This document shows positions 8,225-12,939 of a stretch of 12,939 nucleotides of DNA, piece after piece (positions within the stretch are counted from its first letter, which is position 1; every line of letters starts with the position of its first letter). The notes under the pieces were generated by a model. It was not told the origin of the DNA and made no database searches. It saw nothing but the letters and a program-made list of their open reading frames with translations. Both the position numbers and the translations under genes were made by a program. Location of the stretch: the NCBI GenBank assembly GCA_012515365.1, contig JAAYYM010000655.1, forward strand, positions 1 through 12,939, written 5' to 3'. The stretch is from Clostridia bacterium (lineage in GTDB: Bacteria; Bacillota_A; Clostridia; Lachnospirales; Lachnospiraceae).

Positions 8225-9691
8225 TTACTGCTCCAGATCAATGGTCTCCTGAGATGCTGCAAGTGCTTCATCTACCGGTGTTCCATTCTCTAAAATTGCA
8301 TTTAATGTTACGTTACACATATCTTCATTGATTGTCGGGCTGATTGCTACTACACTGATCTTGCCGATACCATCTTTGATTTCATTTAATACGTCATATG
8401 GATAATTTCTAAAGAACTGATTGTACTGATTGTTGTCATCATGGATGATGGATTCATCTGACCACATCTCTGTGTTACATACATCGAATCCGAGCATTTC
8501 CCAGTTCATCTGCTCACCTTCCATAGACATCTTAGCATAGCAGAGGAAGTCTGCTGCAAGAGCTGTATCCTTAGCCTGCTGTGTTACAACTGTACCTGTA
8601 CCACCGATACCTACTGAATTGTTCTGTCCTTCCTTAAATACCGGACATGGAGCAATATACCAATTGCCTTTTTCTTCAGGCATATAGTTTGTAAATCTGC
8701 TCATGTACCACATAGCCTTCGGGAAAGAAACGATATTGTGGTCAAGGATATTCTGGAAGCCTGCTTCAAGATCAACGTGTCCATCAGGAGATACCTGTGC
8801 AACACCTGAATTCAACCATTCAACCTGCATATTTAACATATTTTTAACTGATTCAAGCTGTACATTTGCAGGACCTTCGAATCCGCCTGTCCAGTCCTCA
8901 CCATACTCTGACATTGCTAACCAGAGCCAGTCAACTCCGCCTGTATCAACAGAAGTGAAGTACTTACCTTCCTGTCCAACTGCTGCGATATAATCTTCAC
9001 CAAGTTTTGTATAGTCATCCCATGTCTTGACTGCATCTACATCTGCCTGTGTAAATCCTGCTTCTTCAAGAGCTGCCATATTGTAGTACATAACAGTTGC
9101 GCCTACATGGAATGGTGCGCCGTAATGCTTGCCATCTGCGCCTGCATAGGTATCCATACGAGATTGAACCATGGTTGCCATGTATGGGGATGCTGCCTCA
9201 TCAATCGGGTATAACCACTGGTCTACACCTGCAACTACGTTCGGGAACTGACCTACTTCAACGTCACACAGATCTGGAGCACCTGTACCTGCCTGTAAAG
9301 ACATTAACAGTTTGTTGTGCATGTCTGCATATGGGTATGTTGTAAAAGTAACTTCGATGGTTCTGTCAGGATTTTCTTCATTCCATTTCTCTACCATCTT
9401 ACCATAATAAGTATTGTGTAATTCAACGAATGACCACATTTCCATGTGAGTACCGTTAGCATCACCAACTGTAGTAACTGCTTCTGGCTCTACTTCGCCT
9501 TCTGCTGCTGCATCTTCTGCGGCTGCATCGTCTGTTGCTGCCTCTGCATCGTCTGCTGCTGCATCATCTGTTGTCTGTGCTGCATCTGCTGCCGGTGCTG
9601 CTGCGTCTGTGCCGGCTGCGGAACCACATCCTGCTAATAAAGATGCTACCATTGCTGCACTTAAGAGTACGCTGAGTAATTTCTTCTTCAT
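8225..9691 (-). CDS. ABC sugar-binding lipoprotein (extracellular solute-binding protein family 1)
   Basis: This 488-residue binding protein captures the sugar outside the cell for the two permeases. The N-terminus MKKKLLSVLLSAAMVASLLA leads to a lipobox LLAGC with C22 as the lipidated residue. It is followed by a linker of about 45 residues made almost only of Ala, Asp, Glu and Thr (about 25-70), then the folded domain starting HMEMWSFVELHNTYYGKMVE. GTGAPDLCDVEVGQF in the first lobe is typical of the family, and several Trp/Tyr residues that could stack on sugar follow. An upstream ATG at 9820 would add 43 residues ahead of the signal peptide. I reject it because ATG 9691 has AGGAGG 8 bases upstream and gives a proper lipoprotein signal. 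The gene ends in a double TAA. It is the first gene of the operon and lies about 110 bases from the predicted transcription start. The arabino-oligosaccharide ligand is inferred from neighbours. Confidence 0.95.
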   Translation of the reverse strand: MKKKLLSVLLSAAMVASLLAGCGSAAGTDAAAPAADAAQTTDDAAADDAEAATDDAAAEDAAAEGEVEPEAVTTVGDANGTHMEMWSFVELHNTYYGKMVEKWNEENPDRTIEVTFTTYPYADMHNKLLMSLQAGTGAPDLCDVEVGQFPNVVAGVDQWLYPIDEAASPYMATMVQSRMDTYAGADGKHYGAPFHVGATVMYYNMAALEEAGFTQADVDAVKTWDDYTKLGEDYIAAVGQEGKYFTSVDTGGVDWLWLAMSEYGEDWTGGFEGPANVQLESVKNMLNMQVEWLNSGVAQVSPDGHVDLEAGFQNILDHNIVSFPKAMWYMSRFTNYMPEEKGNWYIAPCPVFKEGQNNSVGIGGTGTVVTQQAKDTALAADFLCYAKMSMEGEQMNWEMLGFDVCNTEMWSDESIIHDDNNQYNQFFRNYPYDVLNEIKDGIGKISVVAISPTINEDMCNVTLNAILENGTPVDEALAASQETIDLEQ

Positions 9692-9759
9692 TAATAAATC
9701 CTCCTTTTTGTGAAACATTGTTTTACATTTCTCTAAATAGTTTACGAAAGAATATACGT

Positions 9760-9773
9760 TTGCAAAATTGCAT
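9760..9773. promoter_or_regulatory. Palindrome in the leader of the transport operon
   Basis: TTGCAA and TTGCAT flank a central AA; TGCAA/TTGCA is a perfect inverted repeat. It lies about 70 bases upstream of the lipoprotein start and 30-40 bases after the predicted transcription start. That is a place where a bound repressor could block elongation. The AT-rich setting makes chance symmetry possible. Confidence 0.3.
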
Positions 9774-9801
9774 AAAAAAAATTTATTTGTGCATCTCTTT
9801 C

Positions 9802-9816
9802 TGTAAACAGTGTACA
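9802..9816. promoter_or_regulatory. Candidate operator overlapping the leftward -10 box
   Basis: TGTAAACAGTGTACA has perfect TGTA/TACA outer arms and contains the -10 hexamer of the transport-operon promoter. A protein bound here would exclude RNA polymerase. It could be the site of the adjacent ArsR-like regulator. It resembles a catabolite-response element but has a wrong central spacing for one. Confidence 0.42.
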
Positions 9817-9837
9817 ACAATGTAGCGGTGGTGTCAA
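9809..9837 (-). promoter_or_regulatory. Promoter of the transport/arabinofuranosidase operon
   Basis: On the minus strand a perfect TTGACA (9837-9832) is followed 17 bases later by TACACT (9814-9809), four of six matches to the consensus. Transcription should begin near 9802, leaving a leader of about 110 bases before the lipoprotein gene. The good -35 with a weaker -10 fits a promoter under control. Confidence 0.62.
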
Positions 9838-9920
9838 TATATAATTTACTAAAATGTAAAATAGTTTTGATTTGTATAGAATATTTAAAAAAACATAAAC
9901 ATTTAATTCTATTTAAAATA

Positions 9921-9949
9921 TTGACTAATTTTACTCAGAAAGATATACT
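9921..9949 (+). promoter_or_regulatory. Promoter of the ArsR-like regulator gene
   Basis: TTGACT (9921-9926) and TATACT (9944-9949) are separated by exactly 17 bases, a strong vegetative-sigma promoter. Transcription is expected near 9956, about 70 bases before the ATG. No obvious palindrome overlaps it, so the regulator may be made constitutively. Confidence 0.68.
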
Positions 9950-10024
9950 TACAATAATATTTTATGTTTTTCTAAAATTTCGTCTTAAAAGTAAGTTCAG
10001 ATAAAGAGAAGAGGGATAATCAAT

Positions 10025-10960
10025 ATGTTGCACATTAAATCGTTGGATGAAGGGCTTAATATCTTCAAAGCACTCGGATCTGATGTCAGAATTGAAATCA
10101 TTAAGATACTGTTGGAAAACGACGGTATGAACATGAATGAGCTGGCTTCTAAGCTCAACATCACAAATGGAGCTTTAACCAGCCATATTAAGAAACTAGA
10201 GGATGCAGGAATTGTTACCATCTCCAGTGAATCTGCCGGACACGGCAATCAAAAAAAGTGTTCTGTCTATATTGATAAGGTTCTGATTGACTTTGATTCA
10301 GAAGAAGACAGTAAAAATGTATATCAGACAGATATTAAGATTGGACACTTCTCAGATTATAACATCTATCCAACCTGCGGACTCGCATCTGCAACAGCGT
10401 TGATCGGAGAAGTGGATGACACAAGATATTTTGCGCATCCTGATCGCTATAATGCTGATATTCTCTGGTTTACAAAGGGATATGTGGAATATGTCATCCC
10501 GAACTTCATTCCAGCCTCACAGAAGATCGATCAGATTATGATTTCCGCAGAATTGTGTTCAGAGGCGCCCGGAAGTAACAGTGTATGGCCTTCCGATATC
10601 CACTTCTATATTAATGATACGTGCATCGGTATATGGACAAGTCCCGGTGACTTTGGTGGTATCAAAGGTATCTTCACTCCCGACTGGCTGGATCTGAATT
10701 GGAACCAATATGGTCTGCTTAAATTACTCGTAATTAATAAAAAAGGAACCTTTATCGACGGCCTGCAGATATCAGATGTGACAATCAAAGACTTTGACCT
10801 GGATTATAAGAGTACCATCAAATTCAAATTTGCTGTTCCCGAAGAGGCTGAACATGTCGGCGGACTTACCATCTTCGGTAAGAATTTCGGTAATTATAAT
10901 CAAGACATCAATGTCCGCATTAACTATAGCCCGCTTACAGAAACCCCACAGGCAAAATAA
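10025..10960 (+). CDS. ArsR-like one-component regulator with beta-rich sensor domain
   Basis: This 311-residue protein has a winged helix at about 12-90: LNIFKALGSDVRIEIIKILL, then a helix-turn-helix with LASKLNITNGALTSHI and KKLEDAGIV, then a wing. It lacks the cysteines of metal-sensing ArsR proteins. The remaining 210 or so residues are unlike classical ArsR proteins, which end near 100-120. They are rich in Trp, Tyr, Asn and Gly, appear to be mostly beta strand, and contain IHFYINDTCIGIWTSPGDFG (192-211) and GKNFGNYNQDINVRI (285-299). They look like a carbohydrate-binding beta-sandwich. It resembles long ArsR-type predicted regulators (COG4189 type, from memory). Its gene is divergent from the arabinoside transport operon and ends in a terminator, so it is probably monocistronic and controls its neighbours in response to a sugar. 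The DNA-binding call is firm; ligand and sign of control are inferred. Confidence 0.86.
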   Translation: MLHIKSLDEGLNIFKALGSDVRIEIIKILLENDGMNMNELASKLNITNGALTSHIKKLEDAGIVTISSESAGHGNQKKCSVYIDKVLIDFDSEEDSKNVYQTDIKIGHFSDYNIYPTCGLASATALIGEVDDTRYFAHPDRYNADILWFTKGYVEYVIPNFIPASQKIDQIMISAELCSEAPGSNSVWPSDIHFYINDTCIGIWTSPGDFGGIKGIFTPDWLDLNWNQYGLLKLLVINKKGTFIDGLQISDVTIKDFDLDYKSTIKFKFAVPEEAEHVGGLTIFGKNFGNYNQDINVRINYSPLTETPQAK

Positions 10961-10961
10961 T

Positions 10962-10993
10962 AAAAATGGTAACCTTAACCGGTTACCATTTTT
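10962..10993. terminator. Bidirectional intrinsic terminator
   Basis: Thirteen-base arms (AAAAATGGTAACC and GGTTACCATTTTT) pair perfectly around the loop TTAACC. The A/T ends give a U-run in both directions. It ends the regulator transcript, whose stop is just before it, and the opposing transcript. The TAA of the Cys-rich gene (10985-10983) lies inside the 3' arm. Confidence 0.92.
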
Positions 10994-11228
10994 GATATGG
11001 GCATACTTGTTTTTTCGTTGCTGCCCGAAGTTCCACGAAACATCCACAAGCCCCGCACAGACCTTCCCACAGATAATCACACTTTGTACAGACTGCAAGT
11101 CTCTCTTCATATAGACTTTCTTCTGCTCTCAGAAGAGGATCCATATTCTCGACCAATTCATGTATTTTCTGCTGATAGTTCTCTGGGTCAATCTCCCTTA
11201 GCAGACATTTCCGACATTGCCTTTCCAT
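10983..11228 (-). CDS. Small eight-cysteine protein, DUF6171-like
   Basis: This 81-residue protein has C5 and C8 (CRKC), a charged, probably helical middle (about 14-44), then C47 and C50 (CTKC), C58, C61 and C63 (CGACGC), and C76 (CP). Eight cysteines arranged this way suggest two zinc sites, or less likely an Fe-S site. The CGCFVELRAATKK segment recalls a small uncharacterised Clostridial family that I remember as DUF6171. No enzymatic motif, signal peptide or membrane helix is seen. Its ATG overlaps the TAA of the upstream GH51 gene (TAATG), and its ribosome binding site (GGAG, 6 bases before) lies in the last GH51 codons, so translation is coupled. The family is often a scattered housekeeping-like gene, so the coupling may reflect gene packing and not a shared function. 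The function is unknown. Confidence 0.86.
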   Translation of the reverse strand: MERQCRKCLLREIDPENYQQKIHELVENMDPLLRAEESLYEERLAVCTKCDYLWEGLCGACGCFVELRAATKKQVCPYQKW

Positions 11229-12739
11229 TATTTTCTCCGTATATGAAGTGCCAGTACGCTACATGCCGGAATGGTAAAGGCTGCTTTATTTCCGGTAATG
11301 ACGATCTGGTCAAATGGCTGTTCTACGATATTTTCAGGTTCCTCAAAGGTATTGTAATCATTCATATGTCCGGTGACAATACTGCCCTGTATTTCCTGAA
11401 TCTCATCTTCTGCAAGGAACATCTCTATCTCCTGTGCCTGCGTCACTGACAGATTGTTAACGGTCGCATGAATTGTGCCATCTGCTCCTACAGATACAGA
11501 TTCCTGCAGACTTGGAACCTGATACTCTGTCTCTTCCCCGATGCTTTTGATTCCGTCGATATAGCTTTCCAGCAGATCTGCATCCTGATGATACTTGTAC
11601 ATATGAAATACATGATAGGTTGGTGTCAGTATCATCCGCTCACCTTCTGTCAAAATAACAGACTGAAGCACATTGACCATCTGTGCCAGATTCGCCATTT
11701 TGACTCTGTCGCAGTGCCTGTTGAAGATATTCAGACTGAGTCCTGCAATAAGAGCATCTCTCATTGTATTCTGCTGGAACAGGAACCCTGGATTGGTCCC
11801 TGGTTCTACCTGATACCAGCCTCCCCATTCATCTATAACCATGCCGATTTTTTGAGCCGGATCATACTGATCCATAATGGAGCTGTGCTTACTAATTAAC
11901 TCTTCTATAAACAATGCTTTATATAAGGACTTATACCATACGGCCTCATCAAAATCCGTTGCTGAGCCTTTGATTTCCCAACCCTCCGGATGCACATAAT
12001 AATGTAGAGACAAACCATCCATCAGACCATGTAGTTCTTTTGGAACATTATCATGTGTCGTCTTAAGTACTTCTTCTGTCCAGTAATAATCATCTACATT
12101 TGCGCCACCGCAGATCTTTACAATCGGTTTATCCGCATTGTAATTTCTGACATAGGTCTGATATCTGCGATAATTGTCTGCATAGAAGTGTGGTGTCATA
12201 TTGCCGCCGCAGCCCCAGTTTTCATTGCCAACTCCGAAATAATCGACCTTCCATGCTTCCTTGCGACCGTTTGCTTTTCTTAGGTCTGCCATTGGTGACA
12301 CACCTTCAAAAGTCATATATTCTACCCATTCTGACATCTCTTGAACAGTTCCGCTGCCTACATTTCCATTGACATAGGTCTTGCAGCCAAGCTGTTCACA
12401 GAGTTCAAAGAATTCATGCGTACCAAAGCTGTTGTCTTCAACCACTCCGCCCCAATGGGTGTTGATCATTTTCTTTCTTTTTTCCTTTGGGCCGATGCCG
12501 TCCTTCCAGTGATATTCATCTGCAAAACAGCCCCCCGGCCAGCGTAGTACCGGTATCTGCATTTCTTTCAAAGCAGCCACAACGTCTGAGCGCATTCCGT
12601 TTTGATTCGGAATCAAAGAATCCTCGCCTACATACAGACCCTCGTATATACATCTGCCGAGATGTTCTGCAAAGTGACCATATAGTTCCGGATTGATGTG
12701 ACCCTTCTTGTGGTTCTCATTGATATAGAGTTTCGCCAT
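11228..12739 (-). CDS. Intracellular alpha-L-arabinofuranosidase, GH51 (copy 2)
   Basis: This 503-residue enzyme of the same fold as the other arabinofuranosidase here is clearly a different subgroup. Seen directly: [20 protein letters not shown] (19-38), [20 protein letters not shown] (63-82), the acid/base E173 in [18 protein letters not shown] (243-248), the nucleophile E304 in VIDEWGGWY, and [15 protein letters not shown] after the barrel. It carries a Cys after PGG where copy 1 has Asn, and GNENWGCGG in place of GNEMDGPWQ. There is no signal peptide, so it acts on imported oligosaccharides. An ATG at 12751 would add four residues but abuts AAAGG with no spacing, so I prefer ATG 12739. 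The gene follows an unidentified gene by 43 bases and overlaps the next start codon. Having two GH51 subgroups suggests division of labour over linkage types, which is inference. Confidence 0.95.
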   Translation of the reverse strand: MAKLYINENHKKGHINPELYGHFAEHLGRCIYEGLYVGEDSLIPNQNGMRSDVVAALKEMQIPVLRWPGGCFADEYHWKDGIGPKEKRKKMINTHWGGVVEDNSFGTHEFFELCEQLGCKTYVNGNVGSGTVQEMSEWVEYMTFEGVSPMADLRKANGRKEAWKVDYFGVGNENWGCGGNMTPHFYADNYRRYQTYVRNYNADKPIVKICGGANVDDYYWTEEVLKTTHDNVPKELHGLMDGLSLHYYVHPEGWEIKGSATDFDEAVWYKSLYKALFIEELISKHSSIMDQYDPAQKIGMVIDEWGGWYQVEPGTNPGFLFQQNTMRDALIAGLSLNIFNRHCDRVKMANLAQMVNVLQSVILTEGERMILTPTYHVFHMYKYHQDADLLESYIDGIKSIGEETEYQVPSLQESVSVGADGTIHATVNNLSVTQAQEIEMFLAEDEIQEIQGSIVTGHMNDYNTFEEPENIVEQPFDQIVITGNKAAFTIPACSVLALHIRRK

Positions 12740-12782
12740 GATTTGCACCATCCTTTCGCTCTGTTGAGCTGCGTTAATTCAT

Positions 12783-12939
12783 TTAATTTTCATTTGGCTT
12801 GTTTGATTGATAATGGACTCCCCACAGAGACTCGTTCTTGTCTGATGCTCCGCTAAAGCACATCACTGCATTTCCAGCTTCGTCTGTCATTTCGATCATA
12901 ACACCTGAGAATACTTTGTCGCCCATTGTGACTGTTACA
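12783..12939 (-). CDS. C-terminal end of an unidentified gene, cut by window edge
   Basis: The last 52 codons of a leftward open frame end at TAA 12785-12783. They read VTVTMGDKVFSGVMIEMTDE and so on, ending NKPNEN. The alternation of hydrophobic and polar residues suggests a beta-rich C-terminal domain, perhaps of a glycosidase or other secreted or cytosolic enzyme, but I cannot assign a family. Internal ATG codons have no ribosome binding site, so the start most likely lies outside the window. It is 43 bases upstream of the second GH51 gene on the same strand, with no terminator between, so it probably belongs to the same operon. Confidence 0.65.
   Translation of the reverse strand, partial: VTVTMGDKVFSGVMIEMTDEAGNAVMCFSGASDKNESLWGVHYQSNKPNEN

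Larger units (their letters stand above)
9692..10024. other. Divergent intergenic control region
   Basis: These 333 AT-rich bases separate the leftward transport operon from the rightward regulator gene. They hold two facing-away promoters, a palindrome over the leftward -10 box, a second palindrome in the leftward leader, and the regulator's ribosome binding site (GAGGG, 10011-10015). No convincing gene lies inside, and no riboswitch was recognised. Confidence 0.8.

Noticed and set aside
9446..9637. Rightward open frame encoding a strikingly Cys-rich peptide
   Set aside because: It is the antisense of the Ala/Asp/Glu linker of the binding lipoprotein; repeated GCA/GCT codons read backwards give TGC/TGT. 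It has no ribosome binding site.
9741..9765. AraR-type operator in the leader (ACGAAAG...ATACGTTT)
   Set aside because: It lacks the GTACGTAC core of known AraR sites, and no AraR-type gene is in the window.
9802..9816. Catabolite-response element (cre) reading of TGTAAACAGTGTACA
   Set aside because: The ends look right, but the length is 15 not 14 and the central CG is missing, so I list it only as a generic palindrome.
9692..9820. 43-residue N-terminal extension of the binding lipoprotein
   Set aside because: It would bury the signal peptide and spans the predicted leader and -10 region; ATG 9691 has a proper AGGAGG and gives a standard lipobox at C22.
9810..10004. Rightward open frame of 64 codons in the intergenic region
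   Set aside because: It is rich in Lys, Ile, Leu and Phe as expected from AT-rich noncoding DNA, has no ribosome site, and overlaps both divergent promoters.
10997..11449. Rightward open frame of 150 codons past the regulator
   Set aside because: It is antisense to the Cys-rich gene and the end of GH51 copy 2, both of which have clear conserved motifs and ribosome sites.

Overview
The window reads as a carbohydrate-utilisation region from a low-GC, Gram-positive anaerobe, most likely a gut Clostridium-class organism of the Lachnospiraceae type. The evidence is strong purine-rich ribosome binding sites (AGGAGG) before most genes, AT-rich intergenic DNA, an ABC binding lipoprotein with a long Ala/Asp/Glu linker, CUT1-type sugar permeases with no ATPase gene beside them, and a small eight-cysteine protein of a kind common in Lachnospiraceae. 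No tRNA, rRNA, CRISPR array, transposase or phage gene was seen.

Left part (1-4024, all minus strand): reading from 4024 leftwards, there is a polytopic membrane protein with two 4Fe-4S ferredoxin motifs (NapH-like), an aldo/keto reductase, a ten-helix EamA/DMT transporter made of two nearly equal halves, and the first 382 codons of a family GH95 glycosidase whose 3' end lies outside the window. The last two are only 13 bases apart. The GH95 enzyme has Thr where characterised fucosidases carry His, which hints at alpha-L-galactosidase activity.

Middle (4025-9691): a small six-helix membrane protein of unknown function is transcribed to the right, divergently from the Fe-S protein. It meets a leftward operon tail to tail at a strong bidirectional hairpin. 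That operon is lipoprotein binding protein > permease > permease > cytoplasmic GH51 alpha-L-arabinofuranosidase. It can be read as import of arabino-oligosaccharides followed by removal of arabinose inside the cell. The ATPase is presumably a shared MsmX/MsmK-type protein encoded elsewhere.

Right part (9692-12939): a 333-base regulatory region holds a leftward promoter (TTGACA, 17 bases, TACACT) whose -10 box lies inside a 15-base palindrome, and a rightward promoter (TTGACT, 17 bases, TATACT). The rightward gene is a one-component regulator with an ArsR-like winged helix and an unrecognised aromatic-rich, probably beta-sandwich C-terminal domain. It is the natural candidate for the arabinoside-responsive regulator of the transport operon. 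It ends at a second bidirectional hairpin facing another leftward operon: an unidentified gene cut by the window edge, a second and clearly different GH51 arabinofuranosidase, and a small Cys-rich protein whose start codon overlaps the GH51 stop codon.

Taken together the locus handles arabinose-decorated plant polysaccharide fragments (arabinan or arabinoxylan side chains). It has two intracellular arabinofuranosidases and possibly an L-galactose- or L-fucose-releasing enzyme with its own small-molecule transporter. Enzyme classes are firm. Exact substrates, the regulator's ligand and the jobs of the small membrane and Cys-rich proteins are inference.
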